Source of the DNA: JAHDHW01 sp965277415
GTDB taxonomy: Bacteria > Bacteroidota > Bacteroidia > Chitinophagales > Saprospiraceae
Direction of reading: 5' to 3'
Assembly (NCBI GenBank): GCA_965277415.1
Contig: CBDICS010000034.1
Span: 5,648-69,647, forward strand
Length of the DNA stretch: 64,000 nucleotides
The position numbers and the translations under genes are program-made. This document shows, piece after piece, positions 27,159 through 36,456 of the stretch (within the stretch, counting starts at the first letter, position 1; the number at the start of each line of letters is the position of its first letter). The notes under the pieces were generated by a model. The model saw only the letters and a list, made by a program, of their open reading frames with translations. It ran no database searches and was not told the origin of the DNA.

Positions 27159-28124
27159 TTAATCTACAACTTTAATAAATTTCTGGACAATGTATTCCTT
27201 TCCGATTAGTGCCCTTGCATAATAAACCCCCGGTTTATAAGTAGATATATCTAGATTTACCACATTGACATCCTCTTCTACTGGCCTTTGGAGCATATTT
27301 TCACCGATGGAATTAAACACTTCAATAAAACTATTTTCTCTAGGTAGCTGATTGAAGATCAAATCAATTTCATTATTAGCAACTGAGGGAGCCAATACAA
27401 GTGGGGTGACCATATCCATATCAACTTCTATCATTAACATTCTAGAATATTCAAAGGATTGATCAAAATCAACTTGCTTTAAACGATAATAATTATCCCC
27501 TCCATATGGATGCTTATCCCAAAAACTATAGTAGTAATCCGAAGATGTTGTTCCATTTCCTTCTACTCTTCCAATCTCCGTAAAGTTTAAACCATCTACA
27601 CTATGTTCAACCACGAAATACTCATTTTGCTCTTCTGAAGAAGTAATCCATTCCAGTTTAACTTTCTTATATCTTTCTTCCAGTCCACTAAATGCTACCA
27701 ATTCAACAGGTAAGCTTAAAGAGCCACTCATAGGAACCGTATTATCAACTGGCGTACATTCATTACCAGCTTCACAGTTTGGAGTAGACCACCCTGTATA
27801 AGTCACACAAATTTCAGCAGGGCATAGTACAGCAAGTGCAGGATCATCAATCATAATGGTATAAGGACCATCTCCGTCTGTTAAATTCACCATACAGGTT
27901 GTCGTCACCAAATCTCTACCACTACATGCAGAAATAGTAAAACTAATACTCGAATTATCCATCCCGTTTGCAGAAAAAGAAACTTCTACGTCAAAGGAAC
28001 ATCGGCCAAAGACATCTTCTGCAATATTCATAATCCTAGCTTCCATTCCAACAGAGCATTGAGCTGTTAAATAAGCAGAGGGAAATAGTAAAATACAGAT
28101 AATAAGAGACAGTAAGTACTTCAT
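27159..28124 (-). CDS. Secreted T9SS-sorted protein
   Basis: A signal peptide (to TAQCSVG) leads to a beta-rich, cysteine-containing part (residues about 25-125). Next comes LPVELVAFSGLEERYKKVKL and WITSSEEQNEYFVVEHS, a domain found before T9SS tails. The last 80 residues with VFNSIGENML and YKPGVYYARALIGKEY are a T9SS sorting domain. The passenger part is unrecognised. The 26991-27158 stretch upstream of its end has no gene. Confidence 0.8.
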   Translation of the reverse strand: MKYLLSLIICILLFPSAYLTAQCSVGMEARIMNIAEDVFGRCSFDVEVSFSANGMDNSSISFTISACSGRDLVTTTCMVNLTDGDGPYTIMIDDPALAVLCPAEICVTYTGWSTPNCEAGNECTPVDNTVPMSGSLSLPVELVAFSGLEERYKKVKLEWITSSEEQNEYFVVEHSVDGLNFTEIGRVEGNGTTSSDYYYSFWDKHPYGGDNYYRLKQVDFDQSFEYSRMLMIEVDMDMVTPLVLAPSVANNEIDLIFNQLPRENSFIEVFNSIGENMLQRPVEEDVNVVNLDISTYKPGVYYARALIGKEYIVQKFIKVVD

Positions 28125-28516
28125 CTTTTTATTCTTAAAGGTTCAGATCACTCTGTTGGCCACATCAAAAAAGTGATAATTAGAAATTATTCAAATCTTA
28201 TGTATTAAGTTTATTGAAAAAGAGTATGGGAGAAAATACAATAGGGGATATTGATTGGAGAGTAAGTATTTAATCAGTAATAATTATGCCAAGTTCTTAA
28301 ATTATGTATTAAGTGACGGAACAAAATTAATAATAAGTTATTTTGACATGCTGAAATTTCATAAACGTGACTAAAAGGAGATTGTGTTGAATATTTTGGG
28401 ATGTCTTACAAAAAATAGCTTATTATTAATTCCGTCTAATAATTTAACCCTAATTAGTAAACTGTTAAAGTTCAATCATTTATCTATTAGTTCAACAAGG
28501 TTTCCTATTTTAAAAA
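28125..28516. other. Gene-free intergenic region
   Basis: No supported gene, RNA or large repeat. The string TTATGTATTAAGT occurs twice (about 28199 and 28303), which could be a weak regulatory repeat between the divergent genes at 28124 and 28517. Confidence 0.4.
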
Positions 28517-29638
28517 ATGAAAAAGAAAAGAAAACCTATTTCTCGTCGCGAAGCTATCAAAAACATTGGACTAAGTACTGGAAGTCTAGCATTACTCCCC
28601 TATTCTGCTTCATTAAACAATGAACAACAAGAAAATAAATTAGGTGTAGCACTAGTTGGACTCGGTAATTATGCCACTCGACAGTTAGGTCCTGCACTCA
28701 GACACACTAAATTTTGTGAACTAAGAGGTATTGTCACTGGAACGCCTGAAAAGGAAAGCAAATGGCAAAATGAATATGGTATCCTGCCAGCCCATACTTA
28801 TCATTATAAGAATTTTGATAAGATAGCGGATGATCCCAGCATTGATATTGTCTATATCGTTTTGCCTAATTTTATGCACGCAGCCTATACTATTCGAGCA
28901 TTGAAAGCTGGAAAACATGTTATTTGTGAAAAACCAATGGGAATGAATGCTCAGGAGTGTAAGGAGATGATCGCAGCCGCAAAGGCTGCTAAGCGGAAAT
29001 TACAAATTGGTTACCGCCTTTTTTATGAACCGCATCATCTCAAATTAATGGCAGAATCCCAAAAACCCTTTACTGGTAGAATGAAGCTGATTGAATCAAG
29101 TCTTAGTTTTGATATGGCAAGAGAAGGACTCTGGCGTATTGATAAAAAAATGGGTGGCGGTGGCGCACTTATGGATTTAGGTATATATACCATTCAAGCA
29201 TCAAGAAGAGCTGTGGGCCATAATCCAGTAAGTGTTTTTGCTCAAGCTTATAAGGATGATCCTAAAATGTATAAAGATATTTACGGTACTTATGTTTTCC
29301 AAATGCGCTTTAAAGATAATACTGCTTGTAATTCAATGGTCAGTTTTTCTGCTTATTCTGATCGAATGCATGTATCTCGTGGAAATGAGTACTTAGAAAT
29401 CCAACCCGCTTTTGCAGCCAATCGAATTACCGGATTAAAAACTTGGAATGAGAACAAAGAAATGTTGGAACATGATGAATTTCAACAGACCACACAAATG
29501 GATGCTTTTGCAAGAAACATCTATGATCATACACCAATTCTTGCATCAGGAGAAGAAGGATTGATCGATATGCAGATCATTGACGCAATCAAGAAATCTA
29601 TTGACTCGGGTCGTTCCGTGGAGATTGATTATAGCTAA
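28517..29638 (+). CDS. Gfo/Idh/MocA-family oxidoreductase with Tat signal
   Basis: A twin-arginine signal (ISRREAIKNIGLSTGSLALL) shows export in folded form. A Rossmann domain (LVGLGNYA), DPSIDIVYIVLPNFMH and GKHVICEKPMGM are the signatures of the glucose-fructose oxidoreductase family. The C-terminal part carries the alpha/beta substrate domain with GGGALMDLGIYTIQ. It probably oxidises a sugar with tightly bound NADP in the periplasm. Confidence 0.9.
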   Translation: MKKKRKPISRREAIKNIGLSTGSLALLPYSASLNNEQQENKLGVALVGLGNYATRQLGPALRHTKFCELRGIVTGTPEKESKWQNEYGILPAHTYHYKNFDKIADDPSIDIVYIVLPNFMHAAYTIRALKAGKHVICEKPMGMNAQECKEMIAAAKAAKRKLQIGYRLFYEPHHLKLMAESQKPFTGRMKLIESSLSFDMAREGLWRIDKKMGGGGALMDLGIYTIQASRRAVGHNPVSVFAQAYKDDPKMYKDIYGTYVFQMRFKDNTACNSMVSFSAYSDRMHVSRGNEYLEIQPAFAANRITGLKTWNENKEMLEHDEFQQTTQMDAFARNIYDHTPILASGEEGLIDMQIIDAIKKSIDSGRSVEIDYS

Positions 29639-29657
29639 AAATCCGGTTTTAAATCTA

Positions 29658-29756
29658 AAGTTGTTCAAAGATAACTCACTATACTACGGAATGATCTTTT
29701 GTCTCAATACTTCGTTATAAAAATCTCACGTAGCCCTGTTATGCAGCAACTTTAGC
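29658..29756. repeat. Palindromic dispersed repeat, truncated copy C
   Basis: About 99 bp are aligned with copy A, from AAGTTGTTCAAAGATA through CACTATACTACGGAATGATC and CGTAGCCCTGTTATGCAGC. The right arm is missing. It opens the 29639-30465 gap, which also holds a transposase remnant and two hairpins. Confidence 0.7.
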
Positions 29757-29923
29757 ATCATTCGATTGTGGTTTAATCATGGCGATTGCAAGAACGATAT
29801 TTTAGACTTGTGTTATGGTGATCAGTCCTATGGACTGTATGATTTGGTGATCGCTTCGCTTGTGAGTGGCTACTTTGGGCAGACTTCAAAAATTTTGATC
29901 ATTTATTTTTACTCAATTCATTT

Positions 29924-30196
29924 TTAATAGATAACCTTGAGATTGCCATGGTGGTTTAATTGCTCGATTAGTTTTTCATCACTACAACCGTAGTACGACT
30001 TTAAAATTTGCAAGGCAATGCCACCTTGTAAATTAAACTAAGATTTAGAGCCTGTTCTGGGAGCTTCATAAGGAATAACCTGCTGGTATAAATGAAAAGG
30101 TATTGTTGAGTATAGACCTCCTAAAGGGTGAGCTAAAAATACTTCCCAGTCAAGGGCACTACCATCTTGGGTGGTAAATAATTGGAGTTCCAAATT
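29924..30196 (-). pseudogene. Degraded transposase N-terminal fragment
   Basis: Reading the minus strand from 30196 gives LELQLFTTQDGSALDWEVF, then AHPLGGLYSTIPFHLY. After an in-frame TAG (30038-30040) the same frame continues with LQGGIALQILKSYYGCSDEK and LIEQLN, ending at 29924. The pattern ALQILK-YYG-SDEKLIEQLN is typical of the start of an IS4/IS5-like transposase. The fragment has one internal stop, no start codon of the usual type and no C-terminal half, so it is dead. Confidence 0.5.
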
Positions 30197-30230
30197 TTAT
30201 TTGCTTGTTTTGTATTACGAAATTTTTGAA

Positions 30231-30321
30231 TTCCCCGAAATTTAGGCTTTTTATGCCTTTTCGGGGAACTTTCGCATATAAAAGATTGCCTAATATACTC
30301 ACTTAGAGCATCTTAGGCAAT
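30231..30321. repeat. Two adjacent hairpins
   Basis: TTCCCCGAAA (30231-30240) pairs with TTTCGGGGAA (30259-30268), and ATTGCCTAA (30285-30293) pairs with TTAGGCAAT (30313-30321). They lie just upstream of the transposase remnant and could belong to the end of the insertion element. Confidence 0.45.
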
Positions 30322-30465
30322 TTCAGGCAAAACCTATCGACTTACAAAGCTAGCCACAAGTAGATGCCCCTGCGTACGAATAGAATAACTTTCGAATAAT
30401 GTCTACTGTGTATTAAAGAAATATTTTAATGATCTCTGCTTATTCCCACTTCTCTCTCCATTTTC

Positions 30466-32640
30466 TTACTTCTGGATAAGCATCTTCTCAGTATGGTTTA
30501 TTAACTTTCCTGATAGCTTAAGAATATAAAGACCATTGGATAAATCTCCTATGTTAATCGTTTTGGTTTCATTATTTTGGATAAAATCACTTTGAATTCT
30601 TATTCCAAAAACATCAAATATTTCATAAATAACTTGAGATTCAGATCCATTATAATTTAAATCAAAGTATTCTCTTGTTACTGGGACTGGAACGATACTT
30701 ACAGCTATTTTTATAGATTCTAAATTTGCAATTCTAATATCGCTAAAAGACACTTTTCCATTATAATCTGTTTGTTTCAGCCGGTAATAATTGTCCCCAT
30801 TCTGTGGACTACGATCTATAAAAGTATAGGCTAATGAGACTGTAGTAGTTCCGTTACCATTTACTTCTCCAAGTTTTTTAAAACTAACCCCATCTATACT
30901 TCTTTCTATAGTAAAGTAATCATTATCTGTTTCACTTTGCGTTTCCCATGTAAGTATCACAGTTCCCTGATTTGGTTTTGCTTCAAAGTTTAATAGCTCA
31001 ATAGGCAATGGTGCATCCGGGCTTTCGATTACTACCAGTGTAGTATTAACCGTCAAAATATTTTCAATAGTTTGAACAATACCAGATGGCCAAGTTATTT
31101 TCAATTCTTCAATTGAAGTATTTGTTCCTAATCCAAAGTGAGCGGTATTTTGCTCACAGCCACCTAGGCTGGAGCCCGCACGAGTTTCTATTGTCTGAGT
31201 GATCCCATCCGAAGTTTTAAGCGCAATCTTTGCACCTACTCCATCCCGATTGCTGTAACCAGGACCTTCTTCTTCAAACATTCCAATGAGTTGAACTTTG
31301 TACCAATTATTGCTCACATTATTATTCTGTTTTAGCATAAATGGTCCTTCATAATTAACAATAAATATGTCAAGATCACCATCGTTATCAAAATCTCCTG
31401 CAATAGAATTCCGGGTAGCTTCATCATCATTCATCCCCATAATAGCAGATTTATCAGTAAAAGTCTCTCCTGTTGTACCATTATTTTCGAAGAAAAAATT
31501 AGGCTCAGGAAAGAAATCAGGGTCGGCAAGTGAACCAGAAGCCAAGAAAAGATCTAACCAACCATCATTATTGTGGTCAAATAAATTGATACCCCAAGAG
31601 TAATGATTTGCATTCTGACCATTAACTCCTGCAGCAGCTGCGATATCAGAAAAAGTTCCATTACTATTTTTCCAAAAATTAATAACACCAATATCACTAT
31701 TCGCAAACTCCTGATACCCATCATGATTAATATCTCCTACTGCAATTCCCATAGCATTACTACAATCATCAACCCCTACCATTGCTGCGACCTCTGTAAA
31801 AGTCCAATCATTGATGCCATTCGCTCCTCCATCATTTCGAAAAATACGAGTCCTTCCTTGTTCTGTAGGAAATAGACAATCATTGATAACGAAAATATCC
31901 AAATCATTATCATTATCATAATCTATAAAGCCACCTATAAAGGCCCAACCTTCCAAAAGATTGACATCTAGTAAAGCGGAAACATCTGTAAAAGTTCCAT
32001 CGCCATTATTGTGATAAAGCTTATCCTGTCGGGCCCCTGTATCCAATGGATCAATTGGTCTATGATGTGCAATATAAAGATCTAAATAACCATCTTTGTC
32101 ATAATCTCCCCAACTCGCAGAAGTGCTTCTAGACTCTTCCGTTGTACTTAGTCCCGCACTACTGGTAATATCTGTAAAAGTAGTTCCATCATTTCTATAA
32201 AGTCGATCAACATTAACATTACAAATATAAATATCAAGATCGCCATCATTGTCAAAATCACAAGCACTTACTCCCGAGCCATCTCCAGCGGTATCTTCAA
32301 TGTTATATGTTGCAGCGACTTCAGTGAAATCATAATTCGGAGGACCATTGTTTTCATAAAGACGATTGGCTCCTCCTCTCATCGTGACATAAAAATCTAA
32401 ATATCCATCATAATTAAAATCCAACCAGGTAGCACCGGAAGCAACATGCATATCAACCGAAGATGTTCCAATGTGTTCCAGTGGATTAGAACTATTAGAA
32501 GGATCTGTAATACCTTTTGCAACGGTTACATCCGTAAATGCTGGTTGCGCTATTATTCCGCCAACTAAAAACCAAAGAAGCAGAAGAAGAAAATACCTTA
32601 ATGTAAAGTGCTTGATCATGGCAATTCGTTTTTTATCCAT
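30466..32640 (-). CDS. FG-GAP/VCBS and ASPIC/UnbV surface protein with T9SS tail
   Basis: A 724-residue exported protein. After the signal peptide come about seven calcium-loop repeats such as DFDNDGDLDIYI and DYDKDGYLDLYI (VCBS/FG-GAP beta-propeller), then RDGVGAKIALKT with TWPSGIVQTIENI (ASPIC/UnbV domain, residues about 455-520), a LPIELLNFEAKPNQGTVILT domain and a T9SS sorting tail. This is a CRTAC1-like layout. It probably binds carbohydrate or matrix at the cell surface. An ATG 21 bp downstream is also possible as start. Confidence 0.88.
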   Translation of the reverse strand: MDKKRIAMIKHFTLRYFLLLLLWFLVGGIIAQPAFTDVTVAKGITDPSNSSNPLEHIGTSSVDMHVASGATWLDFNYDGYLDFYVTMRGGANRLYENNGPPNYDFTEVAATYNIEDTAGDGSGVSACDFDNDGDLDIYICNVNVDRLYRNDGTTFTDITSSAGLSTTEESRSTSASWGDYDKDGYLDLYIAHHRPIDPLDTGARQDKLYHNNGDGTFTDVSALLDVNLLEGWAFIGGFIDYDNDNDLDIFVINDCLFPTEQGRTRIFRNDGGANGINDWTFTEVAAMVGVDDCSNAMGIAVGDINHDGYQEFANSDIGVINFWKNSNGTFSDIAAAAGVNGQNANHYSWGINLFDHNNDGWLDLFLASGSLADPDFFPEPNFFFENNGTTGETFTDKSAIMGMNDDEATRNSIAGDFDNDGDLDIFIVNYEGPFMLKQNNNVSNNWYKVQLIGMFEEEGPGYSNRDGVGAKIALKTSDGITQTIETRAGSSLGGCEQNTAHFGLGTNTSIEELKITWPSGIVQTIENILTVNTTLVVIESPDAPLPIELLNFEAKPNQGTVILTWETQSETDNDYFTIERSIDGVSFKKLGEVNGNGTTTVSLAYTFIDRSPQNGDNYYRLKQTDYNGKVSFSDIRIANLESIKIAVSIVPVPVTREYFDLNYNGSESQVIYEIFDVFGIRIQSDFIQNNETKTINIGDLSNGLYILKLSGKLINHTEKMLIQK

Positions 32641-32699
32641 TTATTTAAGTAATATTAAAACCATAATACAGATAATTATCAGTATTAAAAGATTAATAA

Positions 32700-32756
32700 C
32701 CTTTAGAGATAAAGTATTAATAAGTGTTCAAATTAGACGATCTTGATCCTTGTACT
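32700..32756. repeat. Degenerate copy of the 70-bp TTAGGGACA family
   Basis: TTAGAGATAAAGTATTAATAA resembles the copy at 3196, which starts TTAGGGACAGAGCATTAATAA; the similarity continues to CCTTGTACTA. It faces another copy at 32806-32870 in inverse orientation. Confidence 0.45.
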
Positions 32757-32805
32757 AGACGCGAGTTGAAAAAATAAGGTATAGTTCTTCTACAGCTTAT
32801 TTTTT

Positions 32806-32870
32806 TGAGGGAATATAGTTCAAGGAGAACAAGTCCATATCAGACATTTATCAATTCTTTGTCCCTTAAG
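32806..32870. repeat. TTAGGGACA-family repeat (copy 2, inverted)
   Basis: The reverse complement contains GATATGGACTTGTTCTCCTT, shared with 3196-3267, and ends in the TAAGGGACA end. The rest of the 32641-33456 gap has no supported gene; it includes a 9-bp hairpin (TCTATAAAA 33141-33149 with TTTTATAGA 33164-33172). Confidence 0.6.
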
Positions 32871-33456
32871 GATTAGAATGCTGGAAATATCGGTTTTGCG
32901 AAGAAAAGGGATTCTTAGTAAATATATAAAATATTAATAAGAAACAAAAAATATATTTTAAAAAAAATATTTTGTTACTGTGTGCCTGACGCGAAGCGGT
33001 TTGGAATTCCCCCAACTTCTTTGATCAACATATACTGCAATAAAGTACATTTTCCAAAACTCCTCTAACCTTGTAGGGTGAATCCGCTACTTTTTCGAGT
33101 CTATGGAATTTATATGGCCTCTGTTTTATTAGTGCGTTTATCTATAAAAACTGGTAAGCGAGCTTTTATAGAACAGGGATATTGAAATAAACTTAAATGC
33201 TGCTAAATCTTTTCATAATAAGAATGAATATTATGAAATTTACTAGGCCGGTATGTATTATCTATCTCAATAGTAAAAGTCATGCTTGATACTTTTCCTG
33301 CATCTTTCTCTTTTTCTATTAATCCCCTGTCTCTAAATGGAGCTTCTAGTTCCAATAATTCTGTAAATAAAGAGTGTAACGAATCCATCTTTTCAGACCT
33401 AAAGTTCTCACTCTAATTAGTTTTGGCCAAATAAATTCATTTAGCCCCCTATAGAG

Positions 33457-34740
33457 TTATCGCTTTAAAAAATTCTCAACAGCAATGAGTTTTCCTTCCT
33501 TATCAAGGATACGAAAACTATAGTTCCCTTTTGGTAATTTTTTGATTTTCAGTTTTTTAGTTGGCCATTTAGAACTAGCTATTTGCTGTTCTAGGGTATT
33601 GTATAAATGGATCGTCCCTACTTCTTCAGAATTGGGTTTAAGCTTAAGCTTACATTTTTTAGTTTTATACTGATAATGATCTTTGATAATCCATGCCTTT
33701 GCTTTTGTAAAATCAGTATCCATTGCAGAAAGTATTTCATGGGCTTTACAAGCATCAGGTATTCCATAACCATAGCCTCCGGTTACATCAGGTTTTTCAA
33801 AGCGATCTGCACTTTGACGAACAGCCGTAATAATTTCCATATTCGAGCGTAGTGGATGAGCTTGCTTCAAACAAGCAACCATTCCTGCAATGGCAGGTCC
33901 TGCAAAAGAAGTCCCATTGCCTTTTCGAATATCTCCACTAGGCTCTATAATCGTAGTCTGAAAGCCTACTGCCATCACATCAGGTTTTACTTGTCCATCA
34001 GACGATGGGCCAAAAGAAGAGAACCCTGCTTTCTTACCATCAATACCTACTGCGCCAACAGTCAACACAGAATCCGCATCTCCAGGAGTAGCAAGATAAT
34101 ACCAATCACTATTTCCAAAATTCCCTTGAATAGCAACTACCAAAATTCCCTTTGCAGCAGCATAATCAGCCGCATTAGCTATAATAGAAGTATTTCCATC
34201 AAGGTCTTTCTTATAATCATAGTCACCTTCGCCTTTATCAAAGGTATTGTATTGTAAAGAACTCGTAATAATATCTGCCTTATTTGTAATGGCCCAATCT
34301 ACCGCATATTTCCAGTTTAATTCTTCCTTATGTGTTTCAGAAGGACTATACTCTGTTCGGGCTAATAATATATTAGCATCATAAGCCATTCCGATATAGG
34401 CTCCAGGTAAATATCCATGTACAATGGACAAGGTATTTGTACCATGAGATCCATTCCCTTCATACTTCATTTTGGTATCAAATTGAAAATCATATTGACC
34501 TTTCAAATAATTATTGACACGCGCATATTCGAATGCCTTGAGTTGATCAAATCCATCAAATCCATCATCAAAATGTGCAATGGTTACCCCTTTACCAGTA
34601 AAACCTTTTTGATGTAAACAATCTAAGTTTAGCAATTCAATTTGATCTTTTGTCATACCATAATCAGGTATTTCCTGAGCAAATGAACCTAAGCCTAAAC
34701 ACAACAAGATAAACAGTAAAAGATTTTTTTTAGCTAACAT
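33457..34740 (-). CDS. Secreted subtilisin-like serine protease (S8)
   Basis: A signal peptide (SFAQEI) leads to a subtilase with the complete triad: Asp58 in HFDDGFDG, His99 in GSHGTNT and Ser278 in NGTSFAGPA; the oxyanion Asn is in AIQGNFGN. The C-terminal 60 residues (LPKGNYSFRILDKEGKLI) look like a T9SS sorting domain without the usual PNP motif. No long prodomain is evident. It should degrade extracellular protein. Confidence 0.9.
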   Translation of the reverse strand: MLAKKNLLLFILLCLGLGSFAQEIPDYGMTKDQIELLNLDCLHQKGFTGKGVTIAHFDDGFDGFDQLKAFEYARVNNYLKGQYDFQFDTKMKYEGNGSHGTNTLSIVHGYLPGAYIGMAYDANILLARTEYSPSETHKEELNWKYAVDWAITNKADIITSSLQYNTFDKGEGDYDYKKDLDGNTSIIANAADYAAAKGILVVAIQGNFGNSDWYYLATPGDADSVLTVGAVGIDGKKAGFSSFGPSSDGQVKPDVMAVGFQTTIIEPSGDIRKGNGTSFAGPAIAGMVACLKQAHPLRSNMEIITAVRQSADRFEKPDVTGGYGYGIPDACKAHEILSAMDTDFTKAKAWIIKDHYQYKTKKCKLKLKPNSEEVGTIHLYNTLEQQIASSKWPTKKLKIKKLPKGNYSFRILDKEGKLIAVENFLKR

Positions 34741-34772
34741 TGGATTTCAATTATCAATTATCAATATATAGA

Positions 34773-35519
34773 TTAACAATTTAAGCCTCCACAAACACTG
34801 ATTGTTTGACCAGATACATATTTGGACATATCAGAGGCAAGAAAGAGGCAGACATCTGCTACTTCGGAACCCTGACCTAATCGTTTCATAGGAATACTTG
34901 CCAGGAATGCTTCTTTAGTTTTATCATCAAGTTCATGAGTCATATCCGTTTCTATAAAACCAGGAGCAACTGCATTACAACGTATGCTTCTAGATCCTAC
35001 TTCTTTCGCAATTGATTTAGTAAATCCAAAAATTCCAGCTTTTGATGCAGCATAATTCGCTTGTCCTGCATTACCAAAAACACCAACAACTGAGCTCATA
35101 TTAATAATAGAACCACTTCTCTTTTTTAGCATAGAACGCAAAGAATGCTTTGTCAAATTAAATACAGACTTCAAATTAGTAGTCATTACCTCATCCCATT
35201 GTTCTTCACTCATTCGAAGCATTAAAGTATCTCTTGTAATTCCAGCATTATTGACTAAAATATCAATTTTTCCATAGTCTTCTAGAACAGCCTTTACCAA
35301 TTCTTCTGCTTTAGTATATGAGCTGGCATCAGATTGATAAGCTTTAGCATTACTACCCATTTCTTTTAATGCGGTTTCAATGGTAGTTGCCCTTTCAGCA
35401 GAGGATAAATAAGTAAAGGCTACATCCGCACCTTGTTCTGCAAATTTTCTAGCAATTGATTCTCCTATCCCTCGTGACCCTCCAGTTATCAAAGCTACTT
35501 TTCCTTCTAGTAATTTCAT
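34773..35519 (-). CDS. fabG: 3-oxoacyl-ACP reductase
   Basis: A 248-residue SDR with GGSRGIG (residues 12-18), NNAGITRDTLMLRM, SSVVGVFGNAGQANYAASKAG and VAPGFIETDMT, the full set of FabG signatures. It reduces 3-oxoacyl-ACP with NADPH in fatty acid elongation. No other fab gene is beside it. It ends 32 bp from the start of the subtilase on the same strand. Confidence 0.93.
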   Translation of the reverse strand: MKLLEGKVALITGGSRGIGESIARKFAEQGADVAFTYLSSAERATTIETALKEMGSNAKAYQSDASSYTKAEELVKAVLEDYGKIDILVNNAGITRDTLMLRMSEEQWDEVMTTNLKSVFNLTKHSLRSMLKKRSGSIINMSSVVGVFGNAGQANYAASKAGIFGFTKSIAKEVGSRSIRCNAVAPGFIETDMTHELDDKTKEAFLASIPMKRLGQGSEVADVCLFLASDMSKYVSGQTISVCGGLNC

Positions 35520-35783
35520 TTTGTTTGTTTTCTTGATTTCTTATGTATGATTTATAAAATTTATTTTGTTACGCGAAAATAACAGAAATAAGCTTCTTCT
35601 AATAAGAACTGGTTTAAAAATATACGTTCTTAGACAAATCCCGTGGACAAGCCGTAAATCAGATCAAAAGCGACTAAAGGAAGTGTTGACCTAGTTTATG
35701 TTTTTATCTCAAACACTGGATTTGCCAAAAACCAAAATATAGCGTAAGAATAATACAGGAGACTCAGGTAAGGTATATATATC

Positions 35784-35821
35784 AAAAGAGGAAACCACAT
35801 CAGTAATTTCCTCTCTTTTTT
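35784..35821 (-). terminator. Terminator-like hairpin
   Basis: GAGGAAA (35788-35794) pairs with TTTCCTC (35807-35813), with A- and T-rich flanks so that it could act on both strands. It lies past the small lipoprotein gene. The 35520-35862 gap has nothing else that I can support. Confidence 0.5.
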
Positions 35822-35862
35822 AAACATGACCCAAAAGGTCAAATAATACAATCAAATCGTTT

Positions 35863-36063
35863 TTAAGGATTTGAAATTTCACAGTCTAATTCTTCTTTGC
35901 AATCTATTGGACTAACAGGATTAACTGGTCTCTCTTTTAAAGGAGCAAATCCTAGATTACGATCTCCATACCAACCTCCACCTTTACAGTTTTTTGAACA
36001 AGAGTTTGCGCCTATCGCTACTACAAAAAGGAGTACAAATAAAACAATTGAATTGGATTTCAT
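35863..36063 (-). CDS. Small lipoprotein
   Basis: ATG at 36063 gives a 66-residue product with a lipoprotein signal (LLFVVAIGANSCSKNC). The mature tail is about 47 residues with four further cysteines and the prolines of ERPVNPVSPIDCKEELDC. A longer frame to 36195 exists, but the extra N-terminus would hide the signal peptide. Function unknown. Confidence 0.6.
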   Translation of the reverse strand: MKSNSIVLFVLLFVVAIGANSCSKNCKGGGWYGDRNLGFAPLKERPVNPVSPIDCKEELDCEISNP

Positions 36064-36333
36064 CTTAACAGTATTATTAAAAAAATTAGAAGATAAAAAG
36101 TTTTTTTGTTTGAAGGAGCACAAGATAATAAAACAAAATTGATTCCAACTTGATTCTGCATTTAGTTCTAACGAATCAAAAATCACAATTCGCATAATTT
36201 CAGGCCTATTACTTCATTTAATCGTGGTTTATCATATGCTTATCAGCCTAATAAGCTCATAAAGTCACATCTGCACTGCTTAGTCTACTTACACAGTATC
36301 AATTATTTGTTTATATTTTAAAACATTTTATAT

Positions 36334-36419
36334 AATTGATTATCAATTGTTTATAATGTTTTTGTTTTAAAATTAAGAATTTTAATTACAAATTGTTTGT
36401 TTAATAAAACAAATTGTTT
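36334..36419 (+). promoter_or_regulatory. Operator-like repeats upstream of the glucosaminidase
   Basis: A palindrome AATTGATTATCAATT (36334-36348) and two direct copies of CAAATTGTTT (36389-36398 and 36410-36419, 21 bp apart) precede the -7 box. The second copy directly abuts the box and the first covers the -33 position, so a repressor could bind here. The rest of the 36064-36456 gap shows nothing else. Confidence 0.4.
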
Positions 36420-36427
36420 TACTTTTG
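36420..36427 (+). promoter_or_regulatory. Bacteroidota -7 box of the glucosaminidase gene
   Basis: Exact TACTTTTG, with TTTG at 36396-36399 at the -33 position. It lies 29 bp upstream of the ATG at 36457 and downstream of an in-frame upstream start at 36397, which argues for the 36457 start. Confidence 0.65.
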
Positions 36428-36456
36428 TTTTATACTTGAATCCAAAATCTCTAAAA

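Noticed and set aside
33203..33388. 61-residue minus-strand frame in the 32641-33456 gap
   Set aside because: It looks somewhat protein-like, but there is no family match, promoter or neighbour to support it.
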